Notes under the pieces: model-generated
What the model saw: the letters and a program-made list of their open reading frames with translations, nothing else
What the model was told of the DNA's origin: nothing
Database searches by the model: none
Assembly (NCBI RefSeq): GCF_900113955.1
Contig: NZ_FORH01000001.1
Span: 426,395 to 490,394 of the forward strand
From: Celeribacter neptunius
GTDB taxonomy: Bacteria; Pseudomonadota; Alphaproteobacteria; Rhodobacterales; Rhodobacteraceae
Direction of reading: 5' to 3'
DNA: 64,000 nt
Shown here: positions 12,051-20,541 of the stretch, one piece after another
How the letters are laid out: each line of letters begins with the position of its first letter
Position numbering within the stretch: the first letter of the stretch is position 1
Program-made: the position numbers and the translations under genes

Positions 12051-13439
12051 TTAGTCGGAAGCCGCGCGATGTTGCGGCGGGACGTAGGATGAGGGGTCTT
12101 CTTTGAAGAGGTTCCATTCCTCGAAATAGATATCGATATTGAGAATCCGGTCCGGCCATCTGTCGGCGACGAGCGGTTTGATCGCGTCGGGCAGGGTCAC
12201 GGAGGCGTCACCAAAGCTCTCGCTGATAAGATTTTCCAAATCCCGGACCATGGAAAGATCGACAGATCTCAGGGCCGTTGCCCATGCATACACCGTGCGG
12301 AGATCTGTTTGTGCGTTCAGCTCCGCCCCGAGTAGCATTGCGTGGTTCAGCCACGCCAATTTTAGCCTTGCTCCGTTCAATTCCGTCCGGTTCAGCTCCG
12401 CCATGCCCAGATTTGCTTCGTTCAGATCCGCCTCGTTTAGCTCCGCCTCGTTCAGCTCTGCCATGCCCAGATCCGCATGGATCAGCTGAGCCCAGTTCAG
12501 TTGTACCCGGTTCAGCTGTGCCCAGTTCAGCTGTGCCCAGTTTAGCTGTGCCCAGTTCAGCTTCGCGCCGTTCAATTTGGCCCCATCCATTTTGGCCGAG
12601 GTCAACATGGCCCGGTCAAAATTCAGCCCCTCGAGTCTCATCGCTTGCAGGTTGGTGCCGGACAGGTCGATGGCCAGCTCTTTCGGGGCCACGCCAGTCT
12701 TGTCGTGCATTCGGCCGAGCACCTGTGCGGCGTTTTCCATGTCTGAGCGTTTCACGATCAGGCCTTGGGCCCAATCCTCGGTTTTCCCGAGATCTTCCGG
12801 TGCTTCTTCCGCCTGAAACTCCCGCGACATTTCTTTGAGATAGACACAGAGCATGCGCGCGATCCGGGGCGCCATCAAAGGCCGTTCAACGGCCAGGGCC
12901 TCCAGCCGGTCGATGGCGCCGTTGCGGCGGATGATGTCGTCTTCCCATTTTCCGTCCGACAGTTGACGGCGGGAGTGCAGATCGTAGAGGGCGTTGTGCA
13001 GCTTGTCGTTGTAGAGCACGTCTTCGCTGTGGCGGTTCTGTTCCGTGGTCAGCTTCAAGCGCAGCGCGGTGAAGGGCAGGGCGACCAGCGCGCCGAGCAC
13101 GGCGGTGAGCGCGGTGGTCTTGGCCAGCAGGAAGCGGAAATCGCTTTCTTCTTTGCGGGCCTCTTCCAACGTTATGCCCCAGACGATCTCGTAGATCAGG
13201 ATGAACAGCCCGGTGACGAGCACCGCGACCAGGGCGCACCAGAGCGCGGCGATCAGAAAGGCGAAGCCGTGCGGGACATTCCCAACGCCGAACAGCCGCT
13301 TCATCCGGTCAATCGGGTCGTCCGGGGCGAGTTTCCCCACCTGTCCAAGCAGCACGCCGGTGATGATCACACCAAGGATCAGCCATGGCACGAGGGGCTG
13401 TGAGAGAAACGCGGACAATCGGCTTGCAAATTCGGTCAT
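12051..13439 (-). CDS. Membrane-anchored pentapeptide-repeat protein
   Basis: A 462-residue protein from the ATG at 13439 (a TTG two codons earlier is less likely). The first ~130 residues hold three hydrophobic segments (about residues 8-30, 57-90 and 105-130), so it is an inner-membrane protein. A charged central region follows. From about residue 245 to 375 there is a run of pentapeptide A(N/D)LxX-type repeats (GAKLN, WAQLN, EAELN, EADLN), predicted to form a right-handed quadrilateral beta-helix. The C-terminal ~70 residues are not repetitive. Function unknown; repeat helices of this type usually mediate protein binding. Confidence 0.8.
   Translation of the reverse strand: MTEFASRLSAFLSQPLVPWLILGVIITGVLLGQVGKLAPDDPIDRMKRLFGVGNVPHGFAFLIAALWCALVAVLVTGLFILIYEIVWGITLEEARKEESDFRFLLAKTTALTAVLGALVALPFTALRLKLTTEQNRHSEDVLYNDKLHNALYDLHSRRQLSDGKWEDDIIRRNGAIDRLEALAVERPLMAPRIARMLCVYLKEMSREFQAEEAPEDLGKTEDWAQGLIVKRSDMENAAQVLGRMHDKTGVAPKELAIDLSGTNLQAMRLEGLNFDRAMLTSAKMDGAKLNGAKLNWAQLNWAQLNWAQLNRVQLNWAQLIHADLGMAELNEAELNEADLNEANLGMAELNRTELNGARLKLAWLNHAMLLGAELNAQTDLRTVYAWATALRSVDLSMVRDLENLISESFGDASVTLPDAIKPLVADRWPDRILNIDIYFEEWNLFKEDPSSYVPPQHRAASD
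12390..12600. repeat. 15-bp coding repeats in the pentapeptide-repeat gene
   Basis: Near-identical 15-base units built on GTTCAGCTGTGCCCA recur in tandem, most tightly between about 12490 and 12560, and encode WAQLN pentapeptides on the minus strand. The near identity at DNA level suggests recent unit expansion. Confidence 0.75.
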
Positions 13440-13547
13440 GGGCAATCAATCGTGGAAAGGCTCTGTGAAAACGCGGTAGCCTGTGCATAAGAGCGGCAAA
13501 TGCCCTCGTTTGAAACCCCAAACACCATCCACAAGACGGAGCGCCCC

Positions 13548-13943
13548 ATGGCCAAAGCCATTCATTCCTGCATTCGTGTGCTGAACCCGGATCATTCCAT
13601 CGCCTTTTACGAGAAGGCCTTTGGGCTTTCGGTGAAGGATCATCTGGATTTCGAAGGCTTTGCCTTGATCTACATGTCGAATGCCGAGTCAGACTTCGAG
13701 CTGGAGCTGACGGTGAACAAGGATCGCGCGGCGCCCTATGAACTGGGCGATGGCTACGGTCATTTCGCTGTGTCGGTCGAGAACCTCGAAGAGGCGCATG
13801 CCTGTATGGAGAAAGAGGGGCTCGAGCCCGGCAAGATCGTCGAATTTGCCCCCGGGGGTACGCTTCTGGCGAAGTTCTTTTTCATCTCCGATCCGGATGG
13901 CTACAAGATCGAGGTGATCGAGCGCGGTGGCCGGTTCTTGTGA
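13548..13943 (+). CDS. VOC family protein (glyoxalase I-like)
   Basis: A 131-residue vicinal-oxygen-chelate protein similar to lactoylglutathione lyase. It begins IHSCIRVLNPDHSIAFYEKAFG, has central H and E residues, and ends with the ISDPDGYKIEVIE block typical of GloA, whose metal ligands are His/Glu. If active it converts the methylglyoxal-glutathione hemithioacetal to S-lactoylglutathione. The ATG at 13548 is chosen because the family motif starts three residues later; the frame extends 16 codons upstream. It is divergent from the pentapeptide-repeat gene. Confidence 0.85.
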   Translation: MAKAIHSCIRVLNPDHSIAFYEKAFGLSVKDHLDFEGFALIYMSNAESDFELELTVNKDRAAPYELGDGYGHFAVSVENLEEAHACMEKEGLEPGKIVEFAPGGTLLAKFFFISDPDGYKIEVIERGGRFL

Positions 13944-14113
13944 GCGCTCTCGGGAATGAGGCCGATCGGGTCTTGTAAAGCTCTCGTGAGTGCGTAAATC
14001 AGCCTCAGCCGTTTGCTTGCCAAGGGGGGAGACCCGCTATAGGGTGCGCGGCGACTTGGGGGTGGCGAGGGGCTGCCCCGGCTGACCCAATTTAGACCAT
14101 AAAGGACGACCCA

Positions 14114-14443
14114 ATGCTCGTGACCCCCGCTTATGCGCAGGCCGCCGGTGGCGCCGCCGCAGGCAACCCGATCATGCAATTCCTGCCGCTGATCCTGATC
14201 TTCGCGATCATGTATTTCCTGATGATCCGGCCGCAGCAGAAGAAAATGAAAGAGCACCGGGCGATGATCTCCGCCGTGCGTCGGGGCGACGAAGTGGTGA
14301 CCGCGGGCGGCATCATGGGCAAGGTTGCCAAGGTGCGCGAAGACGGGTTCGTCGAGGTCGAGATCGCCGAGGGCGTCAAGGTCAAGGTCCAGAAAGAGAC
14401 GCTCGCCAACGTGGTGTCCAAGACCGAACCTGCCGCCTCCTGA
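14114..14443 (+). CDS. yajC: Preprotein translocase subunit YajC
   Basis: A 109-residue inner-membrane protein accessory to the Sec translocon, where it associates with SecDF. It has one transmembrane helix (about residues 20-40, IMQFLPLILIFAIMYFLMI), followed at once by RPQQKKMKEH, the family signature, and a small cytoplasmic domain with GDEVVTAGGIMGKV. It lies 77 bp before secDF on the same strand, the usual yajC-secD-secF order. A stem-loop lies between the two. Confidence 0.96.
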   Translation: MLVTPAYAQAAGGAAAGNPIMQFLPLILIFAIMYFLMIRPQQKKMKEHRAMISAVRRGDEVVTAGGIMGKVAKVREDGFVEVEIAEGVKVKVQKETLANVVSKTEPAAS

Positions 14444-14458
14444 TCGGCGCATGATCCT

Positions 14459-14490
14459 AGGCCCGGGCGGATGCGCGGGCCTTTCGCTTT
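14459..14490 (+). terminator. Stem-loop between yajC and secDF
   Basis: AGGCCCG (14459-14465) pairs perfectly with CGGGCCT (14476-14482) and a T-rich stretch follows. It looks like a weak intrinsic terminator or attenuator that could lower secDF relative to yajC. Confidence 0.5.
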
Positions 14491-14520
14491 TCTGACTACA
14501 CTTTCGCGCAGGCTCCCGAC

Positions 14521-17148
14521 ATGTTGCAAATGCCTCTTTGGAAACGGATCGTTATCTGGGGTCTCGTGGCCCTTGGCCTTCTGGCCGCGCTCCCAAACGC
14601 TTTTTACCCGAGGGTCGAAGGCCATAACGATGCGATCGCCGCGATCGAGAAAGCCGGTGAGACCCCCGAACGGGCCGCCGCGCGCGACGCCTGGCCGGGG
14701 TTCCTGCCATCTTCGCTGGTGAACCTCGGTCTCGATCTGCGCGGTGGCGCGCATTTGCTGGGCGAGGTGCAGGTCGCCGATGTCTATGCCGCGCGCATGG
14801 ATGCCTATTGGCCGGAGGTGCGCGACGCGCTGCGCGATGAGCGGGACACGGTCGGCACGATCCGCCGGATCGACGCGCCGGCGGGGGAGCTGCGGGTGCG
14901 GATTTCCGAACCCGCGGGCATGGAAACCGCTCTGGCCGCCGTGCGCAAACTCGGCACCGCCGTTGTGTCGCTGACCGCCGCGGGCGAGAAGGACATCGCG
15001 GTCTCCGGCAATAATGACGTGATCACCGTGCAGCTTTCGGAGGCCGAGAAAGCCGCCACCGACGATCGTACCATGCAGCAGTCGCTGGAAATCATCCGCC
15101 GCCGGGTCGACGAGGTCGGCACCCGCGAGCCGACGATCCAGCGTCAGGGCGCGGATCGCATTCTCATTCAGGTGCCGGGGATCGGCTCGGCCGCCGAGCT
15201 GAAATCGCTGATCGGCACCACCGCCAAGCTGACCTTCAACCCGGTTGTGGGCCGGACCACGAACCCGGATGAAAACCCCGGCGCGCGCAACATGATCGCG
15301 CCCTCTCTCAATGAGCCGGGGATCTATTACATTCTGGAACAGACCGCCGTGGTGTCGGGCGATGAGCTGACCGACAGCCAGCCGGCTTTCGATCAGAACG
15401 GCCGGCCGTCGGTGACCTTCCGGTTCAACCCGACGGGGGCGCGCAAATTCGGCGATTACACCGCCGCCAATGTCGGCGCGCTGTTTGCCATCGTCCTGGA
15501 CAATGAAGTGATTTCCGCCCCGCGCATCAACGAGGCGATCCGCGGCGGGTCCGGTCAGATCACCGGTTCCTTCAGCGTCGATGAATCGACCGAACTGGCG
15601 GTGCTGCTGCGCGCTGGTGCCCTGCCGGCCAAGATCAACTTCCTCGAAGAACGCACCATCGGGCCGGAGCTCGGGGCGGATTCGATCGAGGCGGGCCGGA
15701 TCGCCACCATGGTGGCTTTCGTCGCGGTGCTGGTCTTTATGGGCGCGGCCTACGGGCTCTTTGGCATGTTTGCCAATATCGCGCTGATCATCAACGTCGG
15801 GCTGCTCTTTGGGCTTCTCTCGGCCATCGGTGCCACGCTGACGCTGCCGGGCATCGCCGGGATCGTGCTCACCGTCGGTATGGCGGTGGATGCCAATGTG
15901 CTGATTTTCGAGCGCATCCGCGAGGAGCTGAAAAACGCCAAATCCACTGGCCGTGCCATCGAGCTCGGCTATGAAAAGGCGCTGTCGGCGATCATCGACG
16001 CCAATATCACCACCTTCATCACCGCCGCGATCCTGTTTGTCATGGGCTCCGGCCCGGTCAAGGGCTTTGCCGTGACGCTGGCGCTCGGTCTGATCACCTC
16101 GGTGTTCAGCGCGATCTACGTGACCCGCGCCATGGTGGTGCTCTGGTACGGCCGCAAGAACCGCAAGGGCTGGACACTCAAGGGCGTGCATCTTGTGCCC
16201 GCCGAGACCGCCATCGATTTCTTCAAACGCGCCAAGATCACCTTTGGCTTCTCCGCCGTGATGGTCACCGTGGCGCTCGTGGCCTTCTTCTCCCTCGGGC
16301 TGAATTTCGGCATCGATTTCAAAGGCGGCACCACCATCCGCACGCAATCCGAGGCGGCAGTGGATGTGGGCGAGTATCGTGATGCGCTGTCGACACTGGG
16401 GCTTGGCGATATCACGATCACCGAAGTCTTTGATCCGAATTTCGCCGAAAACCAGCATGTCGCCATGGTCCGCATTCAGGCCCAGGACGAGGTCGAGGCG
16501 ATCACCCCGGAGACCATCAACACGGTCGAGGCGGCGCTCAAGACCGTCGATCCGACGATCACCTTCCCCTCCGTGGAAAGCGTCGGGCCGAAGGTTTCGG
16601 GCGAGCTGATCTGGACCGCGGTCGAAGCCGTGGCCGCCGCCATCGCCGCCGTGCTGTTCTACATCTGGCTGCGTTTCGAATGGCAATTCGCCCTGGGCGC
16701 GGTGATCGCGCTGGTCCATGACGTGGCGATCACCATCGGGGTGTTCGCGCTCTTCGGCATCCAGTTCGACCTGACGATCATCGCCGCGCTTCTGACCATC
16801 GTCGGTTACTCGCTCAACGACACCGTGGTGGTGTTCGACCGGGTGCGTGAGAACCTGCGCAAATACAAGAAGCTGGAGCTTGCCGGCGTCTTGAACATGT
16901 CGATCAACGAGACCCTGTCGCGGACCGTGATGACCTCGGGCACCACCCTGATCGCGCTGATCGCGCTGCTGGTTCTGGGCGGAGACGTGATCCGCGGCTT
17001 CGTCTTTGCGATGACGCTGGGCGTCGTGGTCGGCACCTGGTCCTCGGTGTTTGTCGCCTCCAACATCCTGTTGTGGCTCGGCGTCAAGCGTGACTGGGAA
17101 AAGAAAGAGCCCGCCAAGGGCATTCAGGCCGACGGCAGCGCGGTGTGA
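14521..17148 (+). CDS. secDF: Protein translocase subunit SecDF (natural SecD-SecF fusion)
   Basis: A single 875-residue frame covers both SecD and SecF, which use the proton-motive force to finish export through SecYEG. SecD occupies about residues 1-555: TM1, the LGLDLRGGAHL motif (D1), a large periplasmic domain, then five more helices with GIVLTVGMAVDANVLIFERIREE (D5). After a short linker SecF follows (about 565-875) with GIDFKGGT, IVGYSLNDTVVVFDRVREN and about six helices. No stop or start separates the halves. Many relatives encode secD and secF as separate genes. Confidence 0.95.
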   Translation: MLQMPLWKRIVIWGLVALGLLAALPNAFYPRVEGHNDAIAAIEKAGETPERAAARDAWPGFLPSSLVNLGLDLRGGAHLLGEVQVADVYAARMDAYWPEVRDALRDERDTVGTIRRIDAPAGELRVRISEPAGMETALAAVRKLGTAVVSLTAAGEKDIAVSGNNDVITVQLSEAEKAATDDRTMQQSLEIIRRRVDEVGTREPTIQRQGADRILIQVPGIGSAAELKSLIGTTAKLTFNPVVGRTTNPDENPGARNMIAPSLNEPGIYYILEQTAVVSGDELTDSQPAFDQNGRPSVTFRFNPTGARKFGDYTAANVGALFAIVLDNEVISAPRINEAIRGGSGQITGSFSVDESTELAVLLRAGALPAKINFLEERTIGPELGADSIEAGRIATMVAFVAVLVFMGAAYGLFGMFANIALIINVGLLFGLLSAIGATLTLPGIAGIVLTVGMAVDANVLIFERIREELKNAKSTGRAIELGYEKALSAIIDANITTFITAAILFVMGSGPVKGFAVTLALGLITSVFSAIYVTRAMVVLWYGRKNRKGWTLKGVHLVPAETAIDFFKRAKITFGFSAVMVTVALVAFFSLGLNFGIDFKGGTTIRTQSEAAVDVGEYRDALSTLGLGDITITEVFDPNFAENQHVAMVRIQAQDEVEAITPETINTVEAALKTVDPTITFPSVESVGPKVSGELIWTAVEAVAAAIAAVLFYIWLRFEWQFALGAVIALVHDVAITIGVFALFGIQFDLTIIAALLTIVGYSLNDTVVVFDRVRENLRKYKKLELAGVLNMSINETLSRTVMTSGTTLIALIALLVLGGDVIRGFVFAMTLGVVVGTWSSVFVASNILLWLGVKRDWEKKEPAKGIQADGSAV

Positions 17149-17180
17149 GCCACGCCACGTCCTGAGGGAAACAGACGAAA

Positions 17181-17206
17181 GGGCCTGCGCGATGCGGGCC
17201 TTTTCC
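17181..17206 (+). terminator. Stem-loop after secDF
   Basis: GGGCCTGC and GCGGGCC pair (one G-T wobble) with a 5-base loop and are followed by TTTT, 33 bp after the secDF stop. A good SD for the next gene (AAAGGAGAG) follows directly. Confidence 0.6.
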
Positions 17207-17225
17207 ATAGAAAGGAGAGCCCGCG

Positions 17226-17579
17226 ATGCAGTTCAACGAAATGCCATTCGAAGATGCCGTGCCGGTCGACGGTTACGGGCCGAACATGTTCCGTATTGCT
17301 GGCAAAGCCTATGAGGGCGCGGTGCTGGTCTGTGGCGAGCGGGTGATCCCCTGGGGTGGCTATACCGACACCGAGGCCCTGGTCGAGATTCGCGACAAGA
17401 TCGATTTCATCATCATCGGCACCGGGCCGGAGATGGCCCATCTGCCGAAGAGCTTCCGCGACCCTCTCGAGGCCGCAGAAATCGGGCTCGAACCGATGGC
17501 CACGCCGACCGCCGCCCGTACCTATAACGTGCTGGCCTCCGAGGGCCGTCGCGTCGCCGTGGCGCTCTTGCCGATTTGA
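17226..17579 (+). CDS. Mth938-like domain protein (DUF498)
   Basis: A 117-residue protein of the Mth938/NDUFAF3-like family (DUF498). Recognisable segments are the GYGPNMFRIAGKAYEG start, IIIGTGPEM in the middle, and the C-terminal AARTYNVLASEGRRVAVALLPI. Mitochondrial relatives take part in complex I assembly; the bacterial role is not established. SD AAAGGAGAG at good spacing. It sits between secDF and ccmA. Confidence 0.88.
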   Translation: MQFNEMPFEDAVPVDGYGPNMFRIAGKAYEGAVLVCGERVIPWGGYTDTEALVEIRDKIDFIIIGTGPEMAHLPKSFRDPLEAAEIGLEPMATPTAARTYNVLASEGRRVAVALLPI

Positions 17580-17665
17580 TCAGACGATCTGATGGGCCGA
17601 TCTGATGTCTCCAGATTGATACGGATCAGTTTGCCTGAGACCCATCCCCTTGTAGAGTGGCGCGC

Positions 17666-18298
17666 ATGAGCTTGATTTCCGTGAAAGATCTGACCGTCTC
17701 CCGGGGCGGTATGCCAGTCCTCGAAGGGCTGAACCTCGCCGTGTCAAAAGGCGAGATCCTCGTGCTGCGCGGCCCCAATGGCGCGGGCAAGACCACGCTG
17801 TTGCGCACCTTGGCCGGGTTGCAGCCCGCCTATGCCGGCGGGGTCGTGGCAGACCCCGAGACAGTGGCCTATGCCGGTCACGCGGACGGGCTCAAGGCGA
17901 CGCTCACCGTCACCGAGAATCTCGCGTTCTGGGCCGGGGTCTATGGCGGGCACGACATCACCCCGGCGCTTGCGCATTTCAACCTCGAAAGTCTGAAGTC
18001 CCGCCCGGCGGGCAATCTCTCGGCGGGGCAGAAGCGGCGACTGGGACTGGCGCGTCTGATGGTCACCGGTCGCCCGGTCTGGGTGCTCGATGAACCCACC
18101 GTGTCGCTGGACAAGGCTTCCGTGGCGATCTTTGCCGAGGCGGTGAAGACCCATGTCGGGGCAGGGGGCGCGGCCATCATCGCCACCCATATCGATCTCG
18201 GTTTCGAAGAAACCGTGTTCGACGTGACGCCTTACAAGGCGCGCCATGATGTGGTGCGCAACGATTTCGATGAAAGTTTCGATGAGGCCTTCCGATGA
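17666..18298 (+). CDS. ccmA: Heme exporter ATP-binding protein CcmA
   Basis: The ABC ATPase of the CcmABCD complex, which releases heme-loaded CcmE during cytochrome c maturation. About 210 residues, with Walker [11 protein letters not shown], signature LSAGQKRR and Walker B WVLDEPT. The ATG at 17666 is preferred over the GTG three codons upstream. The stop overlaps the ccmB start (ATGA at 18295), indicating translational coupling. The final ~25 residues are polar. Confidence 0.95.
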   Translation: MSLISVKDLTVSRGGMPVLEGLNLAVSKGEILVLRGPNGAGKTTLLRTLAGLQPAYAGGVVADPETVAYAGHADGLKATLTVTENLAFWAGVYGGHDITPALAHFNLESLKSRPAGNLSAGQKRRLGLARLMVTGRPVWVLDEPTVSLDKASVAIFAEAVKTHVGAGGAAIIATHIDLGFEETVFDVTPYKARHDVVRNDFDESFDEAFR

Positions 18299-18951
18299 TC
18301 CGGTTGTTCTGGCGTGACATCACGCTGTCCTTTCGCTCCGGCGGCGGCTTCGGGCTTGGCCTCGCCTTCTTCCTGATCCTTGTGACCCTCATTCCTTTCG
18401 GGGTCGGGCCGGAGAGCGAGCTGTTGCAGGTCATCGCCCCGGGCATCCTCTGGATTGGCGCGCTTTTGGCCTGCTTGCTGTCTCTGGACCGCATCTTTGC
18501 GCTCGATTTCGAGGATGGCTCGCTCGATCTTCTGGCCACGGCGCCGATCCCCTTGGAAGGGGTGGTGGCGGTGAAAGCGCTGGCGCATTGGATCACCACC
18601 GGCCTGCCGCTGGTGATCGCCGCACCGGCACTGGGTTTCCTGCTGCATCTCGATTCTGCCGCCTATCGTTGGCTGATCATCACGCTCCTGGTCGGCACGC
18701 CGGCCCTGTCCTTCATCGGTGCATTCGGCGCGGCGCTGACCGTGGGGCTGAAACGTGGCGGGCTGCTCATGAGCCTCCTGATCCTGCCGCTTTACATCCC
18801 GACGCTGATCTTCGGTGCTGAAGTGGTGCGTCGCGGGGCCGGCGGCTTTCTCGTCGGCACACCTCTGGCGATGCAGGCCGGGATCACCATGGGGGCGGTG
18901 GCCTTGCTGCCCTTTGCCGCAGCCGCTGCCATCCGGGTCGCTTTAAGGTGA
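18295..18951 (+). CDS. ccmB: Heme exporter membrane protein CcmB
   Basis: A 218-residue integral membrane protein with about six helices, the membrane partner of CcmA. Conserved features include [13 protein letters not shown] at the N-terminus, the central [20 protein letters not shown] motif typical of CcmB, and [15 protein letters not shown] in a late helix. Starts within the ccmA stop codon; ccmC begins 59 bp after its stop. Confidence 0.95.
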   Translation: MIRLFWRDITLSFRSGGGFGLGLAFFLILVTLIPFGVGPESELLQVIAPGILWIGALLACLLSLDRIFALDFEDGSLDLLATAPIPLEGVVAVKALAHWITTGLPLVIAAPALGFLLHLDSAAYRWLIITLLVGTPALSFIGAFGAALTVGLKRGGLLMSLLILPLYIPTLIFGAEVVRRGAGGFLVGTPLAMQAGITMGAVALLPFAAAAAIRVALR

Positions 18952-19010
18952 GTTGAGATCACGTGCGCTTGCCCCTAAGGTGGCCGGCGTTGATAGGGAG
19001 AGAGACGCGA

Positions 19011-19760
19011 ATGGCGATCAACTGGAATGCCCTCTGGGAATGGGCAAACCCGCGCAAATTCATGAGCTGGACCGACCGGGCGCTGCCCGTCTTCGCGGTT
19101 CTGGCCGCTTTGATGTTCGTGGCCGGGCTGGTCTGGGGCTTTTTCTTCACGCCGGATGACTATCGTCAGGGCGCGACGGTGAAGATCTTCTACCTGCATG
19201 TGCCCTCCGCCATGATGGCGATCAACATCTGGGCGATGATGCTGGTGACCTCACTGATCTGGATCGTGCGGCGGCACCATGTCTCTGTTCTGGCGGCGAA
19301 ATCCGCCGCCGGGATCGGTGCCACGATGACGCTGATCGCGCTGATCACCGGCGCGATCTGGGGCAAGCCGATGTGGGGGACCTATTGGGAATGGGACCCG
19401 CGGCTGACCTCGTTTCTGATCCTTTTGCTGTTCTACATCGGCTATATGGCGCTTTGGGAAGCGATCGATAACCCGGACACGGCGGCCGATCTGACCTCGG
19501 TGCTGTGCCTTGTCGGCTCGGTCTTTGCGATCCTGTCGCGCTATGCGGTTCTGTTCTGGAATCAAGGGCTTCATCAGGGCGCCTCGCTGTCGATGGATGC
19601 CGAGGAAAACGTCGCCGATGTCTATTGGTATCCGGCGCTGGTGGCGATCGCGGGCTTTGTGCTCCTGTTCATCACGCTGGTGCTGCTCAGGACCCGCACG
19701 GAGATCCGGGCACGGCGACTTCATGCGCTCGAGATGCGCGAAAGGGTGGCGGAACAATGA
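19011..19760 (+). CDS. ccmC: Heme exporter/holder protein CcmC
   Basis: A 249-residue inner-membrane protein that binds heme and loads it onto CcmE. It has six helices and the tryptophan-rich heme-handling motif WGTYWEWDPRLT (about residues 124-135), with flanking periplasmic histidines. The ATG at 19011 is chosen because AGGGAGAGAG lies just upstream; the frame extends 16 codons further back without family similarity. The stop overlaps ccmD (ATGA). Confidence 0.96.
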   Translation: MAINWNALWEWANPRKFMSWTDRALPVFAVLAALMFVAGLVWGFFFTPDDYRQGATVKIFYLHVPSAMMAINIWAMMLVTSLIWIVRRHHVSVLAAKSAAGIGATMTLIALITGAIWGKPMWGTYWEWDPRLTSFLILLLFYIGYMALWEAIDNPDTAADLTSVLCLVGSVFAILSRYAVLFWNQGLHQGASLSMDAEENVADVYWYPALVAIAGFVLLFITLVLLRTRTEIRARRLHALEMRERVAEQ

Positions 19761-19915
19761 TGCCGGATCTCGGAAAATACGCGGGCGACGTGCTCATGGC
19801 CTATGGCATCACCATCGCGCTTTTGGTGCTGCTGATCTGGCGCTCGCTGGCGCGCTCTGCCAAGGTGAAACGCCAACTCAAGGACGCAGAGGAGCGCCGC
19901 AAGACCCATGGCTAA
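19757..19915 (+). CDS. ccmD: Heme exporter protein CcmD
   Basis: A 52-residue single-pass membrane protein. It has a short periplasmic N-terminus (MMPDLGKYAGDVLMAYG), one helix (ITIALLVLLIW) and a basic, charged cytoplasmic tail, as expected for CcmD, which stabilises the CcmABC-CcmE interaction. It overlaps ccmC by 4 bp and ccmG by 8 bp. Identification rests on size, topology and position. Confidence 0.9.
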   Translation: MMPDLGKYAGDVLMAYGITIALLVLLIWRSLARSAKVKRQLKDAEERRKTHG

Positions 19916-20447
19916 GATCAATCCGCTTATCGCCCTGCCGCCGATCCTGTTCGCCGGTCTTGCCGGGCTCTTCATCTTCGGCATGGGGCGCGAGGACGCC
20001 CAGCAGTTGCCGAGCTCGCAAATCGGCCGAGATGCGCCGTCCCTAGCGGCGGTGACGCCGCTCGGCGATCTGGCGCCGCTCAGTGACGAGATGCTCCGGA
20101 CCGGCGGTGTGAAGCTGGTGAATTACTGGGCCTCGTGGTGCGCGCCCTGTCGTGTCGAACACCCGCAGCTCGAGACGCTGGCGCAAGAGGGTGTCACCAT
20201 CTATGGCGTCAATTACAAGGACGAGGCCCCGGCGGCGCAGAAATTCCTCGCCGAGATGGGCAACCCCTACGCCGCCATCGGCCAGGACGAGCCGGGCCGC
20301 ACCGCGCTCGAATGGGGCGTCTACGGCGTGCCGGAGACCTATATCCTCACCTCTGACGGCAAGATCGCCTACCGTTTCGCCGGGCCGATCACCGTGGAGA
20401 TCATGGAGAAATATATCAAGCCGGAGATCGCCAAGGCGGGTGAGTGA
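19908..20447 (+). CDS. ccmG: Thiol:disulfide interchange protein CcmG/DsbE
   Basis: A 179-residue membrane-tethered periplasmic thioredoxin that keeps apocytochrome c cysteines reduced for heme attachment. The N-terminal helix (about residues 7-26) is an uncleaved anchor; the active site is W-C78-A-P-C81; the C-terminal GVPETYILTSDGKI carries the cis-Pro loop. Overlaps ccmD by 8 bp, so it is the last gene of the ccmABCDG operon in this window. ccmE, ccmF and ccmH are not present here. Confidence 0.95.
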   Translation: MAKINPLIALPPILFAGLAGLFIFGMGREDAQQLPSSQIGRDAPSLAAVTPLGDLAPLSDEMLRTGGVKLVNYWASWCAPCRVEHPQLETLAQEGVTIYGVNYKDEAPAAQKFLAEMGNPYAAIGQDEPGRTALEWGVYGVPETYILTSDGKIAYRFAGPITVEIMEKYIKPEIAKAGE

Positions 20448-20493
20448 GTGCTTCAGCCGCTGTTTCGAGAGTGGTATCGAAAAGAGAGTGCGT

Positions 20494-20524
20494 TAAAAAG
20501 CCCGCCGGATTTGGCGGGCTTTTC
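20494..20524. terminator. Bidirectional terminator, ccm operon / metY
   Basis: AAAGCCCGCC and GGCGGGCTTTT pair with a 6-base loop, with A and T runs on both sides, between two convergent genes. Confidence 0.85.
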
Positions 20525-20541
20525 TGTGTTTGTGGATCAGC

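Noticed and set aside
14521-17148. Frameshift or assembly artefact merging secD and secF
   Set aside because: The junction is continuous, both halves are full length and the linker is free of low-quality features, so a natural fusion is preferred.
14131-17208. A 1025-codon open frame antisense to yajC/secDF
   Set aside because: It is the complement of a strongly codon-biased GC-rich gene; its translation is rich in His, Gly, Arg and Asp with no domain or signal, whereas the sense strand is a clear SecDF.
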